Assembly (NCBI GenBank): GCA_027460525.1
Contig: JAPZAS010000032.1
Location: 1 to 64,000 of the forward strand
DNA length: 64,000 bases
Direction: 5' to 3'
Source of the DNA: Candidatus Methanoperedens sp.
GTDB lineage: Archaea; Halobacteriota; Methanosarcinia; Methanosarcinales; Methanoperedenaceae
The notes under the pieces were generated by a model. That model was given only the letters and a program-made list of their open reading frames with translations, was not told the DNA's origin and searched no databases. The position numbers and the translations under genes are program-made. Shown one piece after another: positions 26,592 through 34,280 of the stretch (position 1 is the stretch's first letter; each line of letters starts with the position of its first letter).

Positions 26592-27127
26592 AGATAATCA
26601 CGCTTGCGGATACGCATATAAAATCTGGCTCGCTCATTGCCCAGCTGCCCCGTGACCTTATCGGGTTAATAAAAGATGCCGACATGGTTATACATGCAGG
26701 CGATTTTGTCACAAAAGCAGCATACGATGAACTTTCAGAAATTTGCAGACTTACCGCAGTTCATGGAAACATGGACGAAGCAGAATTAAAGAGACTGCTT
26801 CCGCAGCGGAAGGTTATCGAAATCGAGGGCATAAGGCTCGGAATAGTCCATGAGGCAGCGCTCTCGCTTCAGGACACCACTGGCGCATGGTACATGGCAA
26901 AAGAGATGGGCGTGAATGTGCTGGTTTTTGGTCATATTCACATGCCTGTTATTGAAAGCCAGGGTGTGCTTCTCGTTTGCCCTGGAAGTCCCACAGCCCC
27001 GAGATTATCCGAACCGAGCGCAGTTTTGCTCAGTGTTGAAGATGGGAAACTCTCAGGAAAAATCATCACCCTTGAGGGAACGAGGTGCGGGGCGCTTGAG
27101 AGCGCAAGGCAATTTGGTAAACCCTAA
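26588..27127 (+). CDS. YfcE/MJ0936-type metallophosphodiesterase
   Basis: Calcineurin-like phosphoesterase of 179 residues. Metal ligands are all visible: Asp8 and His10 (ADTH), Asp39 (HAGDF), Asn61 (HGNMD), His88 (GIVHEA), His116 and His118 (FGHIHMP). MJ0936 and YfcE hydrolyse phosphodiesters with Mn or Ni in vitro; the natural substrate is unknown. The GHGH-type turn usual at His88 reads VHEA, a mild departure. Translationally coupled to the preceding unknown protein. Confidence 0.9.
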   Translation: MKIITLADTHIKSGSLIAQLPRDLIGLIKDADMVIHAGDFVTKAAYDELSEICRLTAVHGNMDEAELKRLLPQRKVIEIEGIRLGIVHEAALSLQDTTGAWYMAKEMGVNVLVFGHIHMPVIESQGVLLVCPGSPTAPRLSEPSAVLLSVEDGKLSGKIITLEGTRCGALESARQFGKP

Positions 27128-27160
27128 GCTTTAATAGTTTCAGGTAAAAATAATTAGACA

Positions 27161-27817
27161 ATGTTCGAGTACAAAGGGATTAGAATTGCGTGGTTAGGGC
27201 ATGACGGATTCAGGATAGAGAGCGATAAAACAATATACATAGACCCATTCAGAATAGGCACCACGAAAAAGGCGGATGTTGTTTTCATTACACATGAGCA
27301 CCACGACCACTGCAGTCCTGAGGATATTGGGAAAATAGCAACCCGAGATACCACGATAGTTACAATACCCATGGCAGAGCCTGCACTGGAAGGGTTAAAG
27401 GTAAAGGAAATAAAACTCGTAAAGCCCGGGGATGAGGTTGAGATTGACAACATCAAGGCGATAATCTTTCCTGCATACAACATAAACAAGTTCCGCTCTC
27501 CTGGAAAACCTTTCCATCCAAGGGAAGACGGTAAGGTCAGTTATCTTTTGAAGATAGGCACAGTTAGAATTTATCATGCGGGCGACACTGATTTCATACC
27601 CGAGATGCGGGACGTGGAGGCTGATATAGCCCTCCTGCCTGTGAGCGGCACCTATGTAATGACAGCAAAAGAAGCTGCCGGGGCTTCAAAAAATATGAAA
27701 ATAAAACTTGCAATACCGATGCACTACGGAAGCATTGTCGGGAGCGAAAAAGACGCCGAGGAGCTCAGAAGGCTGGCTGGTTGCGAAGTGGTAATCCTTA
27801 AAAAAGAAGAGGATTGA
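27161..27817 (+). CDS. UPF0173-type metal-dependent hydrolase (metallo-beta-lactamase fold)
   Basis: Protein of 218 residues with the metallo-beta-lactamase metal site: THEHHDH (His45, His47, Asp49, His50), a later HAGDTDF with the bridging aspartate, and MHYGSIVG supplying the last histidine. Compact and close to the UPF0173/UlaG-like group, whose members include phosphodiesterases and lactonases. Substrate unknown. It lies 33 bases after the phosphodiesterase gene on the same strand. Confidence 0.88.
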   Translation: MFEYKGIRIAWLGHDGFRIESDKTIYIDPFRIGTTKKADVVFITHEHHDHCSPEDIGKIATRDTTIVTIPMAEPALEGLKVKEIKLVKPGDEVEIDNIKAIIFPAYNINKFRSPGKPFHPREDGKVSYLLKIGTVRIYHAGDTDFIPEMRDVEADIALLPVSGTYVMTAKEAAGASKNMKIKLAIPMHYGSIVGSEKDAEELRRLAGCEVVILKKEED

Positions 27818-27883
27818 TCGGGACTCCCCAAAAGAGAAAGCGCGCAAAGATGAGAAGCACAAGTAATATAAATCAAAAATGCC

Positions 27884-29179
27884 ATGAGTCAGCCAATGAA
27901 GATATACAGGTCATACGAGGATTTACCCAGAATCAAGCTGCCGCTGGGACAGGAGATTTTCATAAGTGACAGCACCATCCGGGACGGCTCGCAGATGCCC
28001 GGGATAGTGATGAAAAAAAAGCACAAGCTTGAGATTTACGAGTATCTTCATAAAATCGGCATTGAAAAGCTTGAAACTTTTGTCTACAATGAACGCGACA
28101 GGGAAGCAGTAAAGGGAATGCTTGACATTGGCTACGAATTTCCAGAAGTTACAGGATGGGCTCGTGCAAATCCCAGGGACATTGATTTTGTTCTCAATAT
28201 GGATGGGATGAAGGAAACAGGCATACTGATGTCGGTTTCGGATTCTCATATCCTCGATAAAATGGGGCTTTCAAGCCGGGAGGAGGCATGGAAGAAATAT
28301 ACAGATGCTCTGCAGTATGCAGTTGATCACGGGCTTCGTACCAGGGCGCATATTGAAGACATGACCCGTGCTGACAATGAAGGTTTTGTGTTCCCGCTTG
28401 TTGAGAAATTGCTTGATATCGACCCAGATTGCATAATCCGTTTATGCGATACAGTTGGCTATGGCGTCCCTTTCCCTGAGGTGGATGAGCCGTACGGCAT
28501 CCCTCGTATGGTTTGCCGGCTTCGTGAGATAGGAGCAAAAAATATCGAGACACATGTCCATGATGATTTCGGATTATCCGTAGCGTGCTCCCTTGCGGGA
28601 TACTGGTACGGCGCTAACTGGTCAAGCCTGACGTTTCTTGGGTTGGGAGAGCGGGCGGGGAATGCAGAGCTTGAGAAGGTTGTCCTGTTCCTAATTCAGA
28701 GGGTGGAAGGATTCCAGAAGTACGATTTGAAATCTGTTACGGAATTTGCGCGATTCATGGAAAATGAGATCGGAATAAGGGTTCCGCGCAATAAGTCGGT
28801 TGTGGGTAAAAACATTTTTGCACACGAAAGCGGCATCCATACAGCAGGTATCATAAAGAATCCTTTTACCTATGAGCCTTACCCGCCTGAACTTGTGGGA
28901 GGGAAGAGGGAGCTGATGATAGGCGATTCCTCAGGGCTTGAGGTAATACGCTATAAAGTTGAGGAAACGCTTAACGAATTGATGCATGTCGCAACAAAGG
29001 TTGAGAAAAACGACCCGCGCGTGCGGGCTATCCAGGCTGAGATCCAGAAATTGTACGACCAGGAGCAGCGCGTTTCTGCCATCTCTGATGATGAGTTAAA
29101 GAAATATGTCGAGAAATATTTCATGCTTGAGTCGATAATCGAGAAGCACAGTACCAATGATGTGCACATGAAAAAATAA
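27884..29179 (+). CDS. LeuA/homocitrate-synthase superfamily enzyme; candidate Re-citrate synthase
   Basis: DRE-TIM condensing enzyme of 431 residues joining acetyl-CoA to a 2-oxoacid. Catalytic features: SDSTIRDGSQ (the DRE motif variant), HIEDMTRAD, CDTVGYG, the metal-binding HVHDDFG and NKSVVGKNIFAHESGIH. It lacks the C-terminal LeuA regulatory domain; the end is helical. A conventional leuA/cimA-type gene exists at 52124-53620, so this copy should have another job, such as Re-citrate synthase (many anaerobes and archaea lack Si-citrate synthase) or homocitrate synthase. Sequence alone does not settle which. Confidence 0.8.
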   Translation: MSQPMKIYRSYEDLPRIKLPLGQEIFISDSTIRDGSQMPGIVMKKKHKLEIYEYLHKIGIEKLETFVYNERDREAVKGMLDIGYEFPEVTGWARANPRDIDFVLNMDGMKETGILMSVSDSHILDKMGLSSREEAWKKYTDALQYAVDHGLRTRAHIEDMTRADNEGFVFPLVEKLLDIDPDCIIRLCDTVGYGVPFPEVDEPYGIPRMVCRLREIGAKNIETHVHDDFGLSVACSLAGYWYGANWSSLTFLGLGERAGNAELEKVVLFLIQRVEGFQKYDLKSVTEFARFMENEIGIRVPRNKSVVGKNIFAHESGIHTAGIIKNPFTYEPYPPELVGGKRELMIGDSSGLEVIRYKVEETLNELMHVATKVEKNDPRVRAIQAEIQKLYDQEQRVSAISDDELKKYVEKYFMLESIIEKHSTNDVHMKK

Positions 29180-29230
29180 GAAGGGAAAAACCCCGATATT
29201 CAAATACGAGATTTATGCTGTCGCCTGACA

Positions 29231-29404
29231 CTAACTCAGAACTTCATCCACTGGTTTATCCGCAGTCCATTCCGTAACCCTTGTGTCAGGCATTGTCGCG
29301 TGTACCGCATTGGGGTTGTCTGTACGGTCATCGATATTGGCTCTGCCGTTCTCCCGCAAGGACCTATCAACACGATTTTTTCCAGAATTCGTAGTTCTGG
29401 ACAT
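29231..29404 (-). CDS. Possible small hydrophilic protein, 57 aa
   Basis: The 340-base gap between the condensing-enzyme gene and the lipoprotein gene holds an open minus-strand frame from ATG 29404 to TAG 29231. The product is polar and Asn/Asp/Arg-rich (MSRTTNSGKNRVDRSLRENG ... VTEWTADKPVDEVLS). A TATA-like TTAATATAAAT lies just upstream, close enough for a leaderless transcript. No ribosome site and no known family; its protein-like composition is the only support. Otherwise I see nothing in this gap. Confidence 0.35.
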   Translation of the reverse strand: MSRTTNSGKNRVDRSLRENGRANIDDRTDNPNAVHATMPDTRVTEWTADKPVDEVLS

Positions 29405-29519
29405 ATTTATATTAATTTATGAGTATTTAGGGTTTATCCAGCCGGGTCAGGACTCTACAATCCGAGAATAAAACCGACAACTTTATATTATAATAGGTGA
29501 TTAAAACCCTTGGGATAAT

Positions 29520-30026
29520 ATGGTAAAATTTAAATCTATCATTCTTATAACTGTCATTGGACTGGTCATTCTCTTTTCGGGATGTGTAGGGCAGCAAGGA
29601 GTTACACCAACTCCTGCACCAACGGTAACAACAACATCAACAGTAACAGCCACACCAATAGCAACAGCAACACCAACAGTAACGGTAGCAACACCTAAAC
29701 CGACAACACCCATGGGACAACTGTCAGGCGCTATCTATGTGGATGCACGAATGAAGCAACCTTCGATATGGGGAAATGGCACATATGGGCTTAATTCAGT
29801 GCAAGTCCAAGTATCTAGTCTAGTAAATACTCCTATCTCAATAAAAGCACAAATTGTGAGTGATGGGCAAATTCTTGAAGAAAAATCGTTCACTCTTCAA
29901 AGTGTAGGCAGTAGTTATGCGTTTGGAAATGAAAAATCACATTTCATCAATAGCACCAATGTAACCCTGTGGATGTTGGCTGAAGGTTACCAGCCAAGTG
30001 AGTATACATTAAAAATAAATCGTTAA
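29520..30026 (+). CDS. Secreted lipoprotein with Thr/Pro linker
   Basis: Protein of 168 residues with a lipoprotein signal peptide: basic MVKFK, hydrophobic helix, lipobox FSGC (Cys ~22). A low-complexity linker rich in Thr, Pro, Val and Ala spans ~28-66, likely O-glycosylated or an extended tether. The C-terminal ~100 residues form a small beta-rich domain (SSLVNTPISIKAQIVSDGQ) with N-x-T/S sequons. Probably anchored to the outer face of the cytoplasmic membrane. Function unknown. Confidence 0.75.
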   Translation: MVKFKSIILITVIGLVILFSGCVGQQGVTPTPAPTVTTTSTVTATPIATATPTVTVATPKPTTPMGQLSGAIYVDARMKQPSIWGNGTYGLNSVQVQVSSLVNTPISIKAQIVSDGQILEEKSFTLQSVGSSYAFGNEKSHFINSTNVTLWMLAEGYQPSEYTLKINR

Positions 30027-30126
30027 GACGGATTTAGACGTATTTGAGGTAAAAAGCTCTATTTCTACCTGTAATCCTTCTTTGAGGGACTTAGATAATA
30101 AGAGTGCTGGATAGATTAATATCCTG

Positions 30127-30684
30127 CTATCCTCGTAACATCTTCATTATATCGTGCTTTGTCATCACAGCAACTACCTTTCCTGCCTCGAGCACCAGGA
30201 CTGCCGGATTTTTCTCAAGAATCCTTGAAACCGTGTTTGCATCCGCTGTGGGCGAGACAGTTGGAAACGAGTCGCCCATGATATCCCGCACATGAAGGTG
30301 GGACACCTTTTTTATATCATGGTCTGTCATTGAGCTAACTATCTGATCTGTAGAGATGCTGCCCACAGGGACGCCATTATCGATTACAGGCATCTGGGAA
30401 AAGCCGTGTTTTTCCATAATCCTGGCAGCATCCTCTATCGAATCCCCTGAACTTGTATGTATTACAGGAGAGTGCATTATATTCCTCACCACTACCCTCT
30501 CTTTTCTGGCAGCATCAAAGGCATTGAATATCTTGTGCAGGGTGGAAAGCCTTGAATCAACGTCTCCCGATTCTATGCGCGCAATCAGGGGCTGGCTCAC
30601 GCCTGCGCGTGAAGCGAGCTCATGCTGGGTCAGACCGAGTTCAAGCCTGAGCTTCTTTATGTCGTCTGGCGTTGGGAGGGACAT
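30127..30684 (-). CDS. XRE-type HTH regulator fused to a CBS domain pair
   Basis: Regulator of 185 residues. The N-terminal helix-turn-helix (~8-60: LRLELGLTQHELASRAGVSQPLIARIESG) belongs to the XRE/Cro class. Two CBS domains follow (~65-120 with RNIMHSPVIHTSSGDSIEDA, and ~128-183 with HVRDIMGDSFPTV), which in other proteins bind adenosine nucleotides. This archaeal architecture suggests a transcription factor sensing energy state. A perfect palindrome, TATTACT-ATG-AGTAATA, lies three bases from its start codon and looks like its own operator. It is divergent from the SepCysS gene. Confidence 0.9.
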   Translation of the reverse strand: MSLPTPDDIKKLRLELGLTQHELASRAGVSQPLIARIESGDVDSRLSTLHKIFNAFDAARKERVVVRNIMHSPVIHTSSGDSIEDAARIMEKHGFSQMPVIDNGVPVGSISTDQIVSSMTDHDIKKVSHLHVRDIMGDSFPTVSPTADANTVSRILEKNPAVLVLEAGKVVAVMTKHDIMKMLRG

Positions 30685-30686
30685 TA

Positions 30687-30703
30687 TATTACTATGAGTA
30701 ATA
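30687..30703 (-). promoter_or_regulatory. Palindromic operator next to the XRE-CBS start
   Basis: TATTACT-ATG-AGTAATA is a perfect 7-bp inverted repeat with a three-base spacer. It lies two bases before the XRE-CBS start codon and just downstream (in the sense of the minus gene) of a TATA-like AATATATAAC, so it covers the expected transcription start of a near-leaderless mRNA. An autoregulatory site is the natural reading. Confidence 0.55.
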
Positions 30704-30822
30704 AGTTATATATTAGCATTACTATTGTGCAAGGAATATTATTACGAGGCAGCCTATTCTCCAGCGTCTTTGCCTTTTCCGTTAATTATAAGTCATCAAT
30801 AACCTCTTTGAGGTTGCTAATC

Positions 30823-32010
30823 ATGGAACTTAACAAATACAAAAACCTCACCCGCGGCGTCTCGGACACCTACGTCAACGTACACCCGATCCAGCGCGGG
30901 GGCGTGCTGACGGCAGAAGCGCGCAAAGCGCTGCTTGAATTCGGCGACGGCTATTCGGTATGCGATTACTGCTTTGAGGCAAGGGTGGATCTGGTAGAGA
31001 AGCCGCCTGTCCATGATTTCACGCAGGACACGGCTGAATTCCTGAATATGGACGATGTCAGGTTCACAGCAGGATGCCGGCATGCCAAATGGGCTGCCAT
31101 GCGCATGATATGCGAACCTGGCGACACAGTAGTGCTGGATGCCCTCGCTCATTATACGTCATATCTTGCAGCAGAGGCGAATAAACTGAATATCGTGGAA
31201 GTGCCGCATAACGGCTATCCCAGATTTGAGATAGATATCGAGGGCTATGCCAGGAAATTCGACGAAGTCGAGCAGAAGACGGGCAAACTGCCGGCGATGG
31301 CATTGCTCACTCACGTGGATTACAGATACGGCAATCTGGCAGATGCCGAGAAGGTGGGCAGTATATGCAGGGAATATGGAGTTCCATACCTGCTCAATAC
31401 CGCTTATTCCTCGGGTATAATGCCGGTGGACGGCAAGAAGCTCCATGTGGACTTCCTGTGCGGCTCGGGGCACAAGAGCTGGGCTGCATCAGCCCCCATT
31501 GGAATATTAGCCACCACATACGAGTGGAGCAGCAAGCTATTCACCAAATCCATCTGTAGAGGCGACTGGAGCGGCAGGGGATTCACGAAAAAAGAAATTG
31601 CGCTGTTTGGATGCTCGCCTGTCTTCGGTGCGCCTGTAGCAACGCTTATGGCATCGTTCCCTGCTGTAGTTGAGAGGGTAAAGCACTGGGACGAGGAGGT
31701 CAAAAAGGCACAGTATTTCGTAAACGAGCTTGAGAAAATCGAGGGCTTCCACCAGATGGGGGCGAAGCCGAAACAGCACACGTTGATGAATTTTGAGAGC
31801 CTGCCCCTTCATGAGATTGCCGATAGAGATAAGCGCCGGGGATATTTCCTCTACCACGAATTGAAGAAGCGAAAGATACTTGGAATTCATCCCGGCATGA
31901 GCAAGAATTTCAAGATCAATACATACGGCTTGAAGCGGGAACAGGTAGAGTATGTAGCCAGTGCTTTCAAGGATATTGCAAGAGAAAACGGGATAAGAGT
32001 TGAGGAATAA
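30823..32010 (+). CDS. pscS: O-phospho-L-seryl-tRNA:Cys-tRNA synthase (SepCysS)
   Basis: PLP enzyme that converts phosphoseryl-tRNA(Cys) to cysteinyl-tRNA(Cys) in methanogens and relatives, replacing or supplementing CysRS. The start at ATG 30823 (MELNKYKNLTRG) follows a GAGG ribosome site; residues upstream in frame are not conserved. Visible: the conserved N-terminal FVNVHPIQRGG-like stretch (TYVNVHPIQRGG), cysteines in VCDYCFEA, the PLP lysine in CGSGHKSWAASAP, and FGCSPVFGAP. At 395 residues it is full length. Divergent from the XRE-CBS regulator and followed 85 bases later by a DUF169 gene. Confidence 0.93.
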   Translation: MELNKYKNLTRGVSDTYVNVHPIQRGGVLTAEARKALLEFGDGYSVCDYCFEARVDLVEKPPVHDFTQDTAEFLNMDDVRFTAGCRHAKWAAMRMICEPGDTVVLDALAHYTSYLAAEANKLNIVEVPHNGYPRFEIDIEGYARKFDEVEQKTGKLPAMALLTHVDYRYGNLADAEKVGSICREYGVPYLLNTAYSSGIMPVDGKKLHVDFLCGSGHKSWAASAPIGILATTYEWSSKLFTKSICRGDWSGRGFTKKEIALFGCSPVFGAPVATLMASFPAVVERVKHWDEEVKKAQYFVNELEKIEGFHQMGAKPKQHTLMNFESLPLHEIADRDKRRGYFLYHELKKRKILGIHPGMSKNFKINTYGLKREQVEYVASAFKDIARENGIRVEE

Positions 32011-32045
32011 CGATGAACAATTTTTTAAAAAAATTGATCAAACGA

Positions 32046-32067
32046 GGGGTATGCGAATGCATACCCC
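32046..32067. promoter_or_regulatory. Perfect hairpin between SepCysS and DUF169 genes
   Basis: GGGGTATGC, loop GAAT, GCATACCCC form a perfect nine-base-pair stem. It sits 35 bases after the SepCysS stop and 29 before the DUF169 start. There is no T-tract behind it, so it is not an obvious terminator. It could be an RNA-processing site, a leader element of the DUF169 gene or a protein-binding palindrome. Confidence 0.5.
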
Positions 32068-32095
32068 AACACCGCGTAAACTGAGGTGTCGGTTT

Positions 32096-33109
32096 ATGGA
32101 ATATGCAGAATTATCGATGAAATTCAGGAAATTTTTCGAACTGCCGTCATCTCCTGTGGCGGTCAGGATCATAACCGGTTCAGCACAGAAAACCAGCATG
32201 CAGCCAATGAGGTTCTGCGAAATGGTGAGAAAAAGTGCGGTATACGGCGAGAGTTTCGTGTTTGGCGTTGAAGAACTAACATGCACAAGCGGGGAACTTG
32301 CGCTTGGATTCACAGAACCGTGTTACGGTGAGGTCTATCCCAGGATCAAGCCAGCGAACACAAAATTCGTGAGCGTTGAGCCCCTTGAAAAAGCTGATAA
32401 GAAGCCGGATGTCGTTATAGTCGTGGGTACTCCGCGCAAGATAATGCGCATCTCCACTGTCCTGGCGCAGTTGCATGAAAAGCAGCCGTTAGAGGTGAAA
32501 TTCAAGGGAGAATTTGCAGTATGCGGCGAGTGTACTGCCATACCTTTCATGGAGAAAAAAGTGAACCTCTCCATGCTCTGCAACGGTGCAAGGATGTTCT
32601 CAGGATACCGGGACGATGAAATAGTGATGGGCTTTCCACTTCCGGATTTTATTCGCCTTGCAGAGAGTACGGAAGAGAAGGAAATTACAAGCGCGCTGTG
32701 CGGCTGCATCATGGATGATATTCCCGCAAATGCGGTAGATGCTATTGAAAAGATAGGTTTTGGTAAGGGTACAGACCAGTTTTTCGGTCGCTTCGGGAAT
32801 GAGATTGTGCGGCTGTACACGCCAAAGGATAAAGAGGGTAAAATTACCTCTCTGACGCTGCATATCCCGGTTAAGTTCAAGGACAGCGAGACGGCATCCA
32901 AAGTTAATGAACGGGTAAAGGAGATACTCCAGGAACCCCTGCTTCACGGGGTAAGGGATAACTGGGTTGATATCGCGCTCCCCGTAGACCTCGGCGAGAC
33001 GCTGAACAGGGCGAGTATGCGCGGTGAGAGGTTCGAGGCGCTTGTCAGGGGAGGGATAGATACGATATTGAAGGAAGCGGAAAAGGTTAAGAGAAAATTT
33101 GCAAGCTAA
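32096..33109 (+). CDS. DUF169 family protein with C-terminal extension
   Basis: Start chosen at ATG 32096 (MEYAELSMKFRKFF), which has a GAGGTG ribosome site eight bases upstream; the frame further upstream crosses the hairpin. The first ~225 residues match DUF169 (SPVAVRI, MRFCEMVRKS, GELALGF, CGECTAIPF, LCNGARMFSGY, GFPLPDF), a family of unknown function with conserved cysteines found widely in anaerobes. The last ~90 residues (TSLTLHIPVKFKDSE... onward) are an addition, rather acidic and helical. May be co-transcribed with SepCysS. Confidence 0.82.
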   Translation: MEYAELSMKFRKFFELPSSPVAVRIITGSAQKTSMQPMRFCEMVRKSAVYGESFVFGVEELTCTSGELALGFTEPCYGEVYPRIKPANTKFVSVEPLEKADKKPDVVIVVGTPRKIMRISTVLAQLHEKQPLEVKFKGEFAVCGECTAIPFMEKKVNLSMLCNGARMFSGYRDDEIVMGFPLPDFIRLAESTEEKEITSALCGCIMDDIPANAVDAIEKIGFGKGTDQFFGRFGNEIVRLYTPKDKEGKITSLTLHIPVKFKDSETASKVNERVKEILQEPLLHGVRDNWVDIALPVDLGETLNRASMRGERFEALVRGGIDTILKEAEKVKRKFAS

Positions 33110-33132
33110 AATTTTTACGATATATTATATAT

Positions 33133-34122
33133 TCAACCAGCGTTTCTCTCCAATAAAACCGCCACTCCTGCCTCCACTTTAACTCTAATCGGGGCATTTA
33201 TCCTCATGAAAAATGCGGAAGGGGCGCCCCGTATCATCGCTCTCTGCATCGGGTCATAGTAATCAAGGTACCATACCCCGTCGTGTGATGAGGCATTGAT
33301 GGCTACAGCATAGGCTCTCCATTTGAACATCCATACCTGTGGCAGCCCACCTGCCGCATCGAGAGCCGCATCCAGATTTTCTCCGCTTGAAACTATGTTC
33401 ATTCGTAGAACTGTCTCATTGTACATCGAGCTTTGCCGAAGTCCGTTGTATTCGTATATCCTGATTTTATCCTTATCTTCTCCGAGAACATACCATTCAA
33501 AAGGATTCATGGTGGGATAGGCTTCCAGGTTCGTTCCACGAAAGAATTGCTCCGCGCTGTTTTTTTCAGCAATTCGAAGACCTCCAAGCACTGCGAATGC
33601 TAAGAGGAACACAACTAAGAATTTCGTGGTGTTACGCGTCTGCAATGGTTTTTTATATAAAATTATTATAATTACCAGGCTTAATATGGTGAGATATATG
33701 TCCGTGTAGAAAAATACTTCAGCTGAGTATCTTGAAGCCTGGAAAGGATAAAAAAACGGGACACCTCTGGTTGTGGAATAGTCCAGAAAAAGATGGATGA
33801 TCACCCCTGCATAGGCGAACATCACTGTGCGGAAATTTATAACTGGTTCGAAATCGACGTACTTTCGGACTATGGTTTTCACACGGTTGCGTGAAGCGAG
33901 ATAAAGTACTATCATGCCAGCAAAGAACCCGAAAAACAGGGAATGGGTCAAGCCGCGATGCGTGATGAGGTAGGGAGTGGGGTACAGATAGTTAATCCAC
34001 AGGAGAAAGACATCAAAATCGGGAGCTATGCCGCCGAGGATAAGGGCGGTGATTTCTTCTTTCCTTCGTTTAAAGAAATTTCCGAGCAGATACGGAAGGA
34101 GTCCATGAGAGAGAAGGTCCAT
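33133..34122 (-). CDS. YdjM-type membrane-bound metal-dependent hydrolase
   Basis: Membrane protein of 329 residues of the YdjM/DUF457 family. The start MDLLSHGLLPYLLG and the motifs GGIAPDFDVFLLW, ITHRGLTHSLFFG and IHLFLDYSTTRG carry the conserved His/Asp metal ligands; this core resembles membrane phospholipase/hydrolase relatives. About five hydrophobic helices lie in the first 190 residues; the C-terminal ~140 residues form a soluble, probably external beta-rich domain. Substrate unknown. Divergent from valS. Confidence 0.87.
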   Translation of the reverse strand: MDLLSHGLLPYLLGNFFKRRKEEITALILGGIAPDFDVFLLWINYLYPTPYLITHRGLTHSLFFGFFAGMIVLYLASRNRVKTIVRKYVDFEPVINFRTVMFAYAGVIIHLFLDYSTTRGVPFFYPFQASRYSAEVFFYTDIYLTILSLVIIIILYKKPLQTRNTTKFLVVFLLAFAVLGGLRIAEKNSAEQFFRGTNLEAYPTMNPFEWYVLGEDKDKIRIYEYNGLRQSSMYNETVLRMNIVSSGENLDAALDAAGGLPQVWMFKWRAYAVAINASSHDGVWYLDYYDPMQRAMIRGAPSAFFMRINAPIRVKVEAGVAVLLERNAG

Positions 34123-34280
34123 TATATCGCCTCTTTAGTTTACTGTTCCCCGCTATAAAACCATACCGTGCCAGCAAGTATCCATTCTACTCCTGAGTTA
34201 TACATTTTGGGGAATCTGGATATTCAAGTATCTCCAAAACCGATAATTCTATTAATCATGCAACTCATCACAGCGGCAAT

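Noticed and set aside
29283-29471. Plus-strand frame of 62 codons in the gap before the lipoprotein gene
   Set aside because: No ribosome site and less protein-like than the opposite-strand frame at 29231-29404; at most one of them is real.
29600-29715. ACA/CCA-rich repeat stretch, possible DNA repeat
   Set aside because: It encodes the Thr/Pro linker of the lipoprotein; the repetition follows from amino-acid composition. The same applies to 39850-39960 and 40500-40620.
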